From assembly GCA_045644545.1 (NCBI GenBank), contig JAZRHC010000004.1, positions 27,083 through 91,082 of the forward strand: DNA of 64,000 nucleotides, given 5' to 3'. Below, one piece after another: positions 7,270-15,226 of the stretch. The notes beneath the pieces were generated by a model that had not been told where the DNA came from, did not search any database, and saw only the letters and a list, made by a program, of their open reading frames with translations. Each line of letters begins with the position of its first letter. Position 1 is the first letter of the stretch. Source of the DNA: Scatosoma sp045644545 (GTDB lineage Bacteria > Bacillota > Clostridia > Christensenellales > Borkfalkiaceae). The position numbers and the translations under genes are program-made.

Positions 7270-9570
7270 TCAGCTTGCGGATTTAAATAACCGCACCGCA
7301 ACCACCGTCATATCGTCTTTCGCTACGTTGCCGTAAGCTTGGATCGCCCGTTCGAGTAGAGTGTTCGCGAGCTCTTGCGGGTTGGAGGCGGGAATGGTTT
7401 TTAACGCTTCGTAAAGGTCTGCCGACGAGCCGAACGCCGTCGTGATCCCGTCGCTTAAAAAAAGAAGTACGTCGTTTTCTTTTAAAACGTAGGTTGAAGA
7501 ATCGGGGCGCAAGCTGTCTAAAACGCCGAGCGGCAACGAAGCGCTTTCGAGAATTTTAAGGGCGTTTCCCGAAAGGATAAACCCGAGCGGCGAGCCGATT
7601 TTTACGATATTCGCTTCCCCGCTGTCGAGATCGACGACGGCGATATCCACGCACGCAAAGCTTTCTTCGCGGTTAAACGAAAGCAACTTATTCACGGTGG
7701 ACAAAATCAAAGGAGAGGGCATTTTCGCGCGGTAAAAGCTTTCGAGTAGCGAGATCGTGCTTTCGGAAATCTTTCGCGCGTATTCGCCGCTTCCCATACC
7801 GTCGGACAGCGCGACCATAAACCGCCGTTCGTCGATTCTCGTCACCGAATGAGTATCTCCGCTCGCCGTTTCGCCGTATTTCGTGGCGGATGCCACGCCG
7901 AACGCCGCGTCAAAATAAGGTTTTTTCCGCAGAATACAACAGTATTTATCCTTGCTTAAAGGCAGGCGTTTGGAAATGATCATCGGCGTGCCGAAAAGGG
8001 CGGAAGCCACGTCCGCGATTTTTTTCACGGAAGCGTTGCCGAAGGCGATAAGCGATAGCGTGAAATCCCGTTCTTCGCCGTAGATCAGCACTTCCGAACA
8101 GACGATCCCCGCTTTCAAAAGCGCGATATCGAGCGCGCGCTCCTTGTCTTTATAGAGTCGCAACGGTTCGCTTTGCTCCAAGGCGATCCCGCGCAAAATC
8201 TCGCTGATTCCTTGCGCTTGATTGGCGAGCAGGGTTCTGCCCGAAGCCGCGTTTTCCGCTTCGAGCATATATTTTCGAAAATCTCCGATCTGGCGGTTGA
8301 CCGCGTATAAAACGCCGCTTTGATCAACGCATTTTTGCGCCATCGCGGTGGGGATATCGATCAGGTTGACCTTCCCCTTCAAGCATCCCACGGAAACGAG
8401 GGCGGACAGGGGCTTTTCCATATCGCTTTTCGCGCAGTAGGCGTATTGCGAGCATTTTTTGCACACCCGTTCCACGACGAGTCCGCGGATATATTCCTTT
8501 GCGCTGTCCTCGGCTTCCGACGAGCCGAGCGCGGTGAAGGTGGTTTGGATTTCCCGAAATACCGCCGAAATTTCAAAAAGCTGTTCGCCGATCGCCGCGC
8601 GGTTGCGGTTGATCGCAACGCGCGATAAATGCTTTTCGCGGTAGAACACGAGGTCGTCCTCCAAACGGTGCAAAAAGGGCGCGGGAAGCAAAAGAAAGAA
8701 GAGACAGGGCAACACCATCGAAAGCACGCTTTTTACGAGCTGCGCCGTCGGATAGTCGTATACGCCGTCCATAAAGCCGTAATAGAAAAAGACGACCAAG
8801 GCGGCGCAGGCTTGGGCGAGCCGTCCCGATTTTGCAAACAACACGACCGCCACGCCGTAGATAAAAAACCGTTCGGGCGAAACGCCCCCAACGAGCGCGG
8901 AGGGCAGGGCTAACACGAACGCGCCGACGAGCGCGGAGGCGTCTTTTGTTACGCACGCCATCACCAAAAGAAAGAAAAACGCGATACCCGTGTATGCGAT
9001 CACGCTTAAAAATTTGCAAATTCCCACGCCCGTGAGGAAGAACAAAAGGATACAGAAAAGAATTTCTTCCGCCCGCAAACGGCATTTTAAAAGCTTTCTT
9101 AAAAGCGCTTTAAGCGCAACGGTGAACGCCGCGGATAAAAGAAAAATAAACGCGCAAAGAAGTATGCTTTGCGTAAGCGCGTTGTCAAAAAAGGAAATTC
9201 CAAACGGCGTTTCGTAGCCTTGAAAGGGCGCAAGGATCACGAACAGAGCAAGCGCGATAAAGTTCGCCGAAAAGGTAAGTACGCGTAATTTGACGGGGCT
9301 CAGCTTCTTTTTGAAGGCGAAAGCGGCGCAAAGCAGAACGGCTTGTCCGAGATAGAGAAAAAGCAGTAACCATTCCCCCGTGATCGCCGCGGATAAAAGA
9401 TAGAAAAGCCCGCAAAGGAAAAAGGACAGATCGGCGGAAAGACAAGCGAAAAGAAAAGCAAGCCCGTAGGGCTCGCCGTAGTCTCCCACGTGGAAGAGGA
9501 ATAAAAACGCCGCGAGAACCGCCGCGTAGATTACTGCCTGCATAGAGGACGCTTTTTTTTGTGAAGTCAT
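7270..9570 (-). CDS. spoIIE: Stage II sporulation protein E, membrane PP2C phosphatase
   Basis: SpoIIE dephosphorylates SpoIIAA in the forespore and so frees sigma-F; it also localises to the polar septum. The 766-residue protein shows the known layout: about ten membrane segments (15-300), a central regulatory part (300-550) with CKKCSQYAYCAKSD near 370, and a C-terminal PP2C-type domain. In the latter are SDGMGSGEYARK (589-600), LSDGIT (705-710) and KDDMTVVAV (751-759), which carry the metal-binding aspartates. GGAGG lies 10 nt before the ATG. It is single, between its own terminator and a promoter with unusual spacing. This is strong evidence that the organism makes or recently made endospores. 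Confidence 0.95.
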   Translation of the reverse strand: MTSQKKASSMQAVIYAAVLAAFLFLFHVGDYGEPYGLAFLFACLSADLSFFLCGLFYLLSAAITGEWLLLFLYLGQAVLLCAAFAFKKKLSPVKLRVLTFSANFIALALFVILAPFQGYETPFGISFFDNALTQSILLCAFIFLLSAAFTVALKALLRKLLKCRLRAEEILFCILLFFLTGVGICKFLSVIAYTGIAFFFLLVMACVTKDASALVGAFVLALPSALVGGVSPERFFIYGVAVVLFAKSGRLAQACAALVVFFYYGFMDGVYDYPTAQLVKSVLSMVLPCLFFLLLPAPFLHRLEDDLVFYREKHLSRVAINRNRAAIGEQLFEISAVFREIQTTFTALGSSEAEDSAKEYIRGLVVERVCKKCSQYAYCAKSDMEKPLSALVSVGCLKGKVNLIDIPTAMAQKCVDQSGVLYAVNRQIGDFRKYMLEAENAASGRTLLANQAQGISEILRGIALEQSEPLRLYKDKERALDIALLKAGIVCSEVLIYGEERDFTLSLIAFGNASVKKIADVASALFGTPMIISKRLPLSKDKYCCILRKKPYFDAAFGVASATKYGETASGDTHSVTRIDERRFMVALSDGMGSGEYARKISESTISLLESFYRAKMPSPLILSTVNKLLSFNREESFACVDIAVVDLDSGEANIVKIGSPLGFILSGNALKILESASLPLGVLDSLRPDSSTYVLKENDVLLFLSDGITTAFGSSADLYEALKTIPASNPQELANTLLERAIQAYGNVAKDDMTVVAVRLFKSAS

Positions 9571-9602
9571 AGAAAATAACCTCCGAAGTTCTTTCGGGTT
9601 AT

Positions 9603-9636
9603 AGTATATAACTTTTCACAAGGCGAAATTTGTAAA
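9603..9636 (-). promoter_or_regulatory. Candidate spoIIE promoter with 22-bp spacer
   Basis: Minus strand TTTACA (9631-9636), 22-bp spacer, TATACT (9603-9608). Spacers of 21-22 bp are known for the Spo0A-activated spoIIE and spoIIG promoters of Bacillus subtilis. TTCGCCT within the spacer is a 5/7 match to an inverted 0A box (TTCGACA). The assignment is inference. Confidence 0.4.
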
Positions 9637-9669
9637 AGACTGCTTCTTTTTCGTTATTTTCGCCGAAAA

Positions 9670-10020
9670 TCAGTTGTTGACGGGAAATCCCAAGCTGATT
9701 AGAATCGCGCGATTGACTCTATGCATCGTGGCGGGCGGAAGCTCGCCGATTCGCTCTTTCAGCCTGCGCTTATCCAGCGTTCGAATTTGTTCTAATAAAA
9801 TTACGCTGTCTTTGGCGAGTCCGTAGGCAGACGGGAGCTCGATATGCGTCGGAAGCCGCGCCTTGTTGATCTTGCTCGTCACCGCCGCCGCGATAATGGT
9901 GGGGGAGTATTTGTTCCCGACGTCGTTTTGCACCACGAGCACGGGGCGTATCCCGCCTTGTTCGCTCCCGACGACGGGGGATAAATCCGCATAGTATAAT
10001 TCGCCTCTTTTCACGTTCAT
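9670..10020 (-). CDS. mazF: MazF/PemK-type endoribonuclease toxin
   Basis: The 116-residue protein is a MazF-family mRNA interferase. Motifs seen: RGELYYADLSPVVGSEQGG at the N-terminus (the conserved loop with catalytic arginine nearby), RPVLVVQND, AAVTSK, and LLEQIRTLDKRRL toward the C-terminus. Length is usual. GAGGT precedes the ATG. In other Bacillota the antitoxin gene lies just upstream, commonly beside alr; here the upstream 182 bases to pgi contain no antitoxin, only the pgi terminator, and alr is 51 kb away. The cognate antitoxin is therefore encoded elsewhere or absent. Confidence 0.92.
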   Translation of the reverse strand: MNVKRGELYYADLSPVVGSEQGGIRPVLVVQNDVGNKYSPTIIAAAVTSKINKARLPTHIELPSAYGLAKDSVILLEQIRTLDKRRLKERIGELPPATMHRVNRAILISLGFPVNN

Positions 10021-10148
10021 AATCTTACCTCTTTTGAAAACCGAAAAAACTCCCTTACCTTATTATATGTAAAGGGCGCGGGTTTTCGTCAGTAAAAGTA
10101 TAGCCGAGCGAAGATTTTTTTATACGCAGCCAAAGAAAAAAGGCAAGA

Positions 10149-10183
10149 AAAAACGATCTGCCCCGCTCAAACGAGCGGGGCAG
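10149..10183 (-). terminator. Terminator of pgi
   Basis: Minus strand perfect 11-bp stem CTGCCCCGCTC/GAGCGGGGCAG with a GTTT loop, then ATCG and T6. It separates pgi from mazF. Confidence 0.9.
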
Positions 10184-10202
10184 GGTTGCGTTGAAGCTGT
10201 TT

Positions 10203-11636
10203 TTAGATAATGCATTTAGCGTTCTTTTCGGGCAGGGAATCGAGTTCCTTTTTCTTTTCTGCATAGCCCGCTTTGCCAAGCAGAGCGAAGGTGGCTTTTT
10301 TGCCTTCCTCCACGCCCGGCTGATTAAAGGTGTTGATGCTCAGCATCGCGCCCGCGTAAGCCGTTTGCAGCTCGAACAGAAACAAAAGCTGACCGAGCGT
10401 GAACGCGTTGAGCTCGGGAATCCAAAGCGTGTAGTTCATTCTTCCCGCCTTCGTCAAAGCGTAAGCGGTCGCCGCGTTTTCCGCTTGAATAAGCTCTTCC
10501 ATCGTATGCCCGCCGAGGAACGCCACGTCGGGAATGTTTTCGCAACCGTGAGGAATCGGCATTTCACAGCCGTATTTTTTCAAGGAAAGGAAGGTGACGA
10601 CCTTGTCGTAAGGACCTTCGGTGTAGAGCTGAACCTGCGAGTGCTGATCGGTAACGCCGAGCGATTTCACGGGCGTTTGCCCCACGTTGCAAGGCGTGCC
10701 GTCGAGCGTTTCGTTTTTGCCGAGGGATTCCGCCCAGAGCTGGCAATACCAGTCCGCAAGGAATTTCAAATTATCCGAATAGGGCATCATAACGCCGATA
10801 TTTTTGCCCTGTTCCATCGCCGCGATTTGCAAAACGGCGGACATAAGCGCGGGGTTTTTGTTCATAGAAGGCTTATTGCAAACGGAATCCATATACGCCG
10901 CGCCCGCTAAAAGCCCCTTGATATCGATCCCGAGCACCGCCGCGGGCAACAGCCCCACGGGGCAAAGCTGCGAGAATCTGCCGCCTACGCCGTCGGGGAG
11001 AATATAGCTCTTGATTCCGCCGCATTCGTCGGAGATTTTTTTCAAATTCCCTTTCTTTTCGTCGGTGGTGAAGATCACGTTATCCTTCACGTTCACGCCC
11101 GCTTTCGTTAAAAGGTCGAGGATAATAAGATACTGCGTCATCGTTTCGCTCGTCGCGCCCGATTTGGAAATCACGTTAAAGCAGGTTTTTTCGGGCTCGA
11201 TCACGTCGAGCAGGTCGCGCATTCTCACGGGGTCAACGTTGTCCTCCACGTAGAATTTCGGGCCTTTTCTCTTGAATTTGGGCAGGTCGTTATAGTGCAA
11301 ATGGCAAAGCGCGTTGAACGCCATAATCGGACCGAGCGCGCTCCCGCCGATGCCGAGCACGACGAAATATTGAAACTTTTTGCGTACTTCTTTCGCCGTT
11401 TTTAAAATATCTTCCACGATTTCTTTTTGGTTGTAGGGAAGCTCCGTCCAACCCATATACAGCTCGTCCTTGCCTCTGTTTTCCTTCACGTAAGCGAACG
11501 CTTCGCCCGCTCTTTTGGAATACGCGGCGAGGTCTTTTTGGGAAAACCCTTTTTCCCCGAGAAAGGTGTCCGTCATATTATTGTAGTCAAGCGTTACGCG
11601 CATAGCGTTGCGCCATTCTCTCGTTTTGTAGCTCAT
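10203..11636 (-). CDS. pgi: Glucose-6-phosphate isomerase
   Basis: The enzyme interconverts glucose-6-phosphate and fructose-6-phosphate in glycolysis. The 477-residue protein is of the bacterial type. The sugar-phosphate isomerase (SIS) fold shows VVLGIGGSALGP near 93, FNVISKSGATSE near 155, and the C-terminal signature with QPGVEEGKK near 440. GGAGGAG lies 4-5 nt before the ATG; a second in-frame ATG 11 codons later (MRVTLDYNN) is less well placed. It is transcribed apart from spoVB and mazF, with its own terminator. Confidence 0.96.
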   Translation of the reverse strand: MSYKTREWRNAMRVTLDYNNMTDTFLGEKGFSQKDLAAYSKRAGEAFAYVKENRGKDELYMGWTELPYNQKEIVEDILKTAKEVRKKFQYFVVLGIGGSALGPIMAFNALCHLHYNDLPKFKRKGPKFYVEDNVDPVRMRDLLDVIEPEKTCFNVISKSGATSETMTQYLIILDLLTKAGVNVKDNVIFTTDEKKGNLKKISDECGGIKSYILPDGVGGRFSQLCPVGLLPAAVLGIDIKGLLAGAAYMDSVCNKPSMNKNPALMSAVLQIAAMEQGKNIGVMMPYSDNLKFLADWYCQLWAESLGKNETLDGTPCNVGQTPVKSLGVTDQHSQVQLYTEGPYDKVVTFLSLKKYGCEMPIPHGCENIPDVAFLGGHTMEELIQAENAATAYALTKAGRMNYTLWIPELNAFTLGQLLFLFELQTAYAGAMLSINTFNQPGVEEGKKATFALLGKAGYAEKKKELDSLPEKNAKCII

Positions 11637-11739
11637 AGTGCTCCTCCAAAATTTTCGTTAATATTATTGTAGACGAAAAACAGCCTTCTGTCAAGGAAAC
11701 GAGCGAAAAAATCCGCAAAAAACGAAAAATTTTTAAAGC

Positions 11740-13242
11740 TCAGCGCAACGCTTTTTTTGCGGAGTCTTTGGTCACGATTTTCAAAGCGAAGTAGAATAGG
11801 AGCGTGATAATCGCCATAAACAGCGCGATCAGAACGCTTGCGAGCACTTCTCCGAAATAGCGGCTGAACAGCTTTGCAAAGGTCTGCCCGACGAAGGAGA
11901 TAGGCAAAATCAAGCCCACGGAGATAAGCGTTTTTCTGAAAAAACCGAACTTTCGACTGACGGGAAGCACTTTTTTGAACAGAAACACAAGGTTGCATAC
12001 CGCGCAGATCGCGTAGCTTACGCCCATTCCCACGATATAGGCGTATCCGCCGATAAGGGCGGGGAGCAGACAAATACAAAGAAGCAACGCCGCCGCGCCG
12101 ATAAAATAAAAACGGAAGGTCTGTTTTTCAAAGCCCATCGAGTTTAAAATACTCGTCGAAATCATTGCAAGGCTCATAGGCAAAAGAAGGGGGCAGCTTT
12201 TCACGATCATTTCGCCCGCTTCTTTGGAAGAATACGCGATCAAGCCGATTTGTTCGCCGAGTACGAAAAAGAAGGGAGTCAAAATGCACGCGACGAGGGA
12301 AGCGGCGGTCAAGCCGCGGTCGATATTGCGCTTTAAGCGTTGGAAATTTTTGCCGTAATAATCTTCGGAAAGCTCGGGCACGAGCACGAGGGAAAACGAG
12401 CCGATCACCGTCGCCACGACGAACAGGGCGGGCATAACCATTCCCGAAATCACGCCGAAGGTTTGGAGCGCTTCCGATTCTTGCATACCTGCGCGCACGA
12501 GCATAATAGGAAGCAACACGGCAACCGCCGAGCCGACGAGCGACCCGCCCGTTCTCACGGCGGTGATCGGCGCGGTGGAAGAAATCAGCGGCTTCATTGT
12601 GCCTTTCGGGGATACGAGCCGACCTTTTTTAAGGTAAAACCAAAACAGCGCGCACGCGAATACGACGATATGCGAAAGCACGTTCGCCCACGCCGCGCTC
12701 TTTGCCGAATCGATCGTGCCGCTCGCGTTTTTGAGAAGCAGCACGCCCGCGATCACGGTAACGCTCTCCTCGATAATGCCGAAAATAGAGGACGTGAGAA
12801 ATTTTTTCTGCCCCCAGAACCACGCGCGGATCGCGCCGTAAAGCGAACAGAAAATCAACCCGACGAGGAGTACGCGGAACACCTCGATTCCGTTTTCGTC
12901 GGTGAAAAGGAAAGCGAATAGATCGCCCGTGACGAGAAAAATAAAAATGACGGGCAAGCACAGCGCAAGCGCAAGCACTGCCCCCGCGCTCACGGCTTTG
13001 CGTTCGCCTTGCAGGTCGTTTTCAACTTTACTTTTCGAGATCAGCCGAGAAATAGTAACGGGAATCCCGCCGCCGCTGATCGTCAAGAACACGGAATAAA
13101 CGGACAGCGCAACCTGATACACGCCGAGCCCTTCCGCGCCGACCATTCTTGCAAGCACCATACGGTATAAAAATCCGAGCGTACGCTCGGCGATCGACAG
13201 CCCCGTAACGACCGTCGCGGTTTTGTAAAAACGATTTCCCAT
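11740..13242 (-). CDS. spoVB: SpoVB-type polysaccharide/lipid flippase (MVF/MATE-like)
   Basis: The 500-residue integral membrane protein has about 14 segments and belongs to the MOP flippase superfamily. The N-terminal pattern (GLSIAERTLGFLYRMVLARMVGAEGLGVYQ) is that of SpoVB/YtgP-like proteins, which probably move lipid-linked peptidoglycan precursors; SpoVB is needed for spore cortex synthesis. The assignment to SpoVB rather than a vegetative paralog is supported by the promoter: a sigma-E-like element at 13249-13277, and B. subtilis spoVB is sigma-E controlled. No Shine-Dalgarno is present; the -10 box ends 6 nt before the ATG, so the message is probably leaderless. Confidence 0.85.
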   Translation of the reverse strand: MGNRFYKTATVVTGLSIAERTLGFLYRMVLARMVGAEGLGVYQVALSVYSVFLTISGGGIPVTISRLISKSKVENDLQGERKAVSAGAVLALALCLPVIFIFLVTGDLFAFLFTDENGIEVFRVLLVGLIFCSLYGAIRAWFWGQKKFLTSSIFGIIEESVTVIAGVLLLKNASGTIDSAKSAAWANVLSHIVVFACALFWFYLKKGRLVSPKGTMKPLISSTAPITAVRTGGSLVGSAVAVLLPIMLVRAGMQESEALQTFGVISGMVMPALFVVATVIGSFSLVLVPELSEDYYGKNFQRLKRNIDRGLTAASLVACILTPFFFVLGEQIGLIAYSSKEAGEMIVKSCPLLLPMSLAMISTSILNSMGFEKQTFRFYFIGAAALLLCICLLPALIGGYAYIVGMGVSYAICAVCNLVFLFKKVLPVSRKFGFFRKTLISVGLILPISFVGQTFAKLFSRYFGEVLASVLIALFMAIITLLFYFALKIVTKDSAKKALR

Positions 13243-13248
13243 ACCGTT

Positions 13249-13277
13249 ATTGTACGAGCCGTGAAAGGGAAATATGA
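13249..13277 (-). promoter_or_regulatory. Sigma-E-like promoter of spoVB
   Basis: Minus strand TCATATT (13271-13277) fits the sigma-E -35 consensus KMATATT fully. After exactly 14 bp comes CGTACAAT (13249-13256), a 7/8 match to CATACANT. Confidence 0.65.
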
Positions 13278-13299
13278 CTGAATAGGTAAGGGTCGAGGG

Positions 13300-13505
13300 G
13301 ATTCTTCGACTTCGCTCAGAATGACGGAGGAAAATGAGGAAAATGAAGAATGCAGAATGCAGAGTGCAGAATGACCGTCAAAGTCATTCTGAGGAGCAAA
13401 GCGACGAAGAATCCCCCCTTAGGCGGCTTTTTTGATTCTTCGACTTCGCTCAGAATGACGAGGGGAAATGAAGAATGCAGAATGCAGAGTGCGGAATGCA
13501 GAATG
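13300..13505. repeat. Cluster of short palindromic and direct repeats
   Basis: ATTCTTCGACTTCGCTCAG followed by AATGAC occurs at 13300-13325 and 13434-13459; a related inverted copy (with TCGTCGCTTTGCTCC in the middle) lies at 13383-13412. Between and after them are two copies of AAGAATGCAGAATGCAGAGT (13347-13366 and 13471-13490) with extensions. No open frame is convincing. It resembles a REP/BIME-type intergenic array. The gap 13243-13840 contains no gene. Confidence 0.8.
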
Positions 13506-13541
13506 GCGGTAAAATTTATACAATCATTCAGCATTATTCAT

Positions 13542-13828
13542 TATGCATTATGCATTCAAAAGTTCAAGGGGATTATCCCCTCGCGGGTGTGGGACATAAT
13601 AAATTTTTTATTTAAGCATTGCTTTATTGTCAAGAAAAATTAAAAAATTTCTTGTATAATATAGTTGAATCAAAGGCTATTAACAATCAAAATATGCATT
13701 ATGCATTGAAATTTTCAAGGGGATTATCCCTTTGCGGGTGTGGGCAGAAGCTAAAATAAATTACTGCCAATGGCTGTAAGTCATTTTTTTAATCTATATT
13801 TATGGTATAATGCTATTAACAATCAAAA
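13542..13828 (+). repeat. Two diverged tandem copies of a ~140-bp unit
   Basis: Each copy starts TATGCATTATGCATT (13542 and 13693), continues with TTCAAGGGGATTATCCC and GCGGGTGTGGG, has a diverged AT-rich middle with a TATAAT (13655-13660; 13806-13811), and ends GCTATTAACAATCAAAA (13676-13692; 13812-13828). The second TATAAT has an extended TGG and may be the promoter of the following XRE gene. Confidence 0.7.
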
Positions 13829-13840
13829 AAGGAGAAAATT

Positions 13841-14068
13841 ATGGATTTTTCAAAAGTATTCGAAAAAAAAGTGCGGGAAGAAATGGATAAGCAGGGCTTT
13901 ACGGCGAAAACCTTGTCGTCCGTTTCGGGCGTAAGCGAGTATATAGTCAAAAAAATTATCAAAGGCGAATATAAAAAGATAAGAGTAATCGTCGTGGTAA
14001 AAATTTGTAGAACGCTGAAAATCAGCGTAGACGGCATTTACGCCGAGGCAATTCGCTCTATGACATAA
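13841..14068 (+). CDS. Small XRE-family DNA-binding protein
   Basis: The 75-residue protein is little more than one helix-turn-helix domain. Residues 15-65 carry the pattern (KQGFTAKTLSSVSGVSEYIVKKIIKGEY...VVVKICRTLKISVDGIYA) typical of Cro/CI-type regulators, with no effector domain. AAAAGGAGAAAATT precedes the ATG and an extended -10 (TGGTATAAT) lies 30 bp upstream, inside the repeat unit. Targets are unknown; the LysM gene 31 bp downstream is the nearest candidate. Confidence 0.82.
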   Translation: MDFSKVFEKKVREEMDKQGFTAKTLSSVSGVSEYIVKKIIKGEYKKIRVIVVVKICRTLKISVDGIYAEAIRSMT

Positions 14069-14091
14069 TTTGCAAATTTTTCGCATACGAT
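14063..14091 (+). promoter_or_regulatory. Possible sigma-E-like promoter of the LysM gene
   Basis: ACATAAT (14063-14069, 5/7 to KMATATT), 14 bp, CATACGAT (14084-14091, one mismatch to CATACANT). The start codon lies 8 nt later. CATACGATA also fits a sigma-K -10. The block CGCATACGATAAA recurs ahead of alr at about 61430. Confidence 0.4.
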
Positions 14092-14099
14092 AAAGGGAA

Positions 14100-14381
14100 A
14101 TGTTACAGTCGGTGATTCCAAAATTTTATAAAGTGAAATGCGGGCAAAAGCTTGAAGAGATCGCGTGCGCCTTTTCCTTAACTCCCGCCCTTTTAATCAA
14201 AGAAAACCGCCTCACCCAAGAGGTGCACGACGGGCAGATTTTAAAAATTCCCGCGGTCAGGGGGAATTTATACGTCGCAAAAGCAGGCGAGGGAAAGTCG
14301 CTCCTTTGCGGGAGCGAGGAGAATTTCGAAAGGCGGAACGGAACGAAGCTGCTCTATCCCGGTATGCGCGTGATTTTATGA
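14100..14381 (+). CDS. LysM-domain protein, probably spore-associated
   Basis: The 93-residue protein contains one LysM domain (about 9-52: FYKVKCGQKLEEIACAF...LIKENRL...DGQILKIP), a fold that binds N-acetylglucosamine chains of peptidoglycan. The C-terminal part (YVAKAGEGKSLLC...LYPGMRVIL) looks like a second, worn LysM-like unit. There is no signal peptide, which suits spore-coat LysM proteins made in the mother cell (compare SafA and SpoVID) better than a secreted hydrolase. The ribosome site (AAAGGGA) almost touches the ATG. It is followed by the coat-like gene, so a role in coat or cortex assembly is plausible but not shown. Confidence 0.78.
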   Translation: MLQSVIPKFYKVKCGQKLEEIACAFSLTPALLIKENRLTQEVHDGQILKIPAVRGNLYVAKAGEGKSLLCGSEENFERRNGTKLLYPGMRVIL

Positions 14382-14393
14382 AAAAAGGGCGTA

Positions 14394-14422
14394 CACAAAA
14401 GACGGGCTTTTCGCATACAATA
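14394..14422 (+). promoter_or_regulatory. Sigma-K-like promoter of the coat-like gene
   Basis: CACA (14394-14397, matching mACm), 16-bp spacer, CATACAATA (14414-14422, matching CATAnnnTA). Every constrained base and the spacing agree with the Bacillus sigma-K consensus. Transcription would start about 50 nt before the coding sequence. Confidence 0.65.
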
Positions 14423-14479
14423 TACTAAGTAATTGAATTTGCGCAAAGTCAAAAACCGACCTTGCAACAGGAGGTAAAA

Positions 14480-15136
14480 ATGTCCTTTTTTTCCAATTTC
14501 CAATCGGATAGATGCCCCGGTCAGTTTACGGGCAACCCGATAAACGGTTTGACGGAAAAGGTTTGTATTCAAGTGGAGAAAATTTTCGACGCTTGTATCC
14601 GTCAAACGCAAATTGATAACTACGTTCTCACTCTTACCGACCTTACGCCCGCCAACCCTACATATCCTTTAACTTTTATCAGCGCAAGGTCGCTCACCGC
14701 GGAAGCGACGGTTTCCAACCTCAATATCGACCGTCAAGCAGATAAGCATTGTGCCCGCGTGCAAGCTACGCTCACCATTCCCGTCGAGGTGCTCTACACC
14801 GACGCGAACGGCGTGGAAGGCACGGCGACGGCAAGCGTTTCCATCGTCGAAGACGTGCTTCTTTTCGTACCTGCCCCCTCCATTATGCCGTTTACGGTGA
14901 AAGGCGTGGTCAGCGTGGTTGCGCCCGAGGGTACGTTCGATCCCACGAACAACACCTTCGTCGTAAGTCTGTGCGCCACGGTGATCTTGAAGATCGCGAT
15001 GCTCGTCGAGCTGCTCGTGCCGTCCTACGGCTATTGCGCGATCCCGCCTGCGCAGGAATTCTCGCAAGAGGTTTGCTCGGGATTCTTCGAGCTTCCGCTG
15101 TATCCGCAGGGGCGCGGCTGTAACTGTAAGGGATAA
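14480..15136 (+). CDS. Spore-coat-like structural protein of Clostridia
   Basis: The 218-residue protein has no signal peptide or membrane segment. From memory it resembles a conserved uncharacterised family in sporulating Clostridia, with features such as TEKVCIQVEKIFDACIRQTQ (28-47), LTFISARSLTAEATVSN, VYTDANGVEG-like and a C-terminal ELLVPSYGYCAIPPAQEFSQ block followed by EVCSGFFELPLYPQG. Cysteines are spread through it and it ends in CNCKG, which suits cross-linking in a coat. The start follows CAGGAGGTAAAA. The sigma-K-like promoter upstream supports late mother-cell expression. A terminator follows. The coat role is inference from these two points. Confidence 0.7.
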   Translation: MSFFSNFQSDRCPGQFTGNPINGLTEKVCIQVEKIFDACIRQTQIDNYVLTLTDLTPANPTYPLTFISARSLTAEATVSNLNIDRQADKHCARVQATLTIPVEVLYTDANGVEGTATASVSIVEDVLLFVPAPSIMPFTVKGVVSVVAPEGTFDPTNNTFVVSLCATVILKIAMLVELLVPSYGYCAIPPAQEFSQEVCSGFFELPLYPQGRGCNCKG

Positions 15137-15150
15137 CTTGTAAAATCCGA

Positions 15151-15188
15151 ACGGGTCTTTTCCTTAAAAAGGAAAAGGCTCGTTTTTT
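15151..15188 (+). terminator. Terminator of the coat-like gene
   Basis: ACGGGTCTTTTCC pairs with GGAAAAGGCTCGT (one G-T wobble region), followed by T6. Confidence 0.85.
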
Positions 15189-15191
15189 TAC

Positions 15192-15220
15192 TTGCTTTTT
15201 TTTCGGGAGTTTGCTATAAT
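15192..15220 (+). promoter_or_regulatory. Promoter of the phosphoesterase gene, leaderless arrangement
   Basis: TTGCTT (15192-15197), 17 bp, TATAAT (15215-15220). Only 6 nt separate the -10 box from the ATG, so the expected start nucleotide is the A of the start codon. Confidence 0.7.
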
Positions 15221-15226
15221 CGTGTT

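Noticed and set aside
9620..9630. 0A box upstream of spoIIE
   Set aside because: TTCGCCT matches the inverted box at only 5 of 7 positions, so I did not list it as a separate site.
13300..13505. CRISPR array
   Set aside because: Repeats occur in both orientations, with irregular gaps and no spacers of equal length, and no cas genes are in the window.
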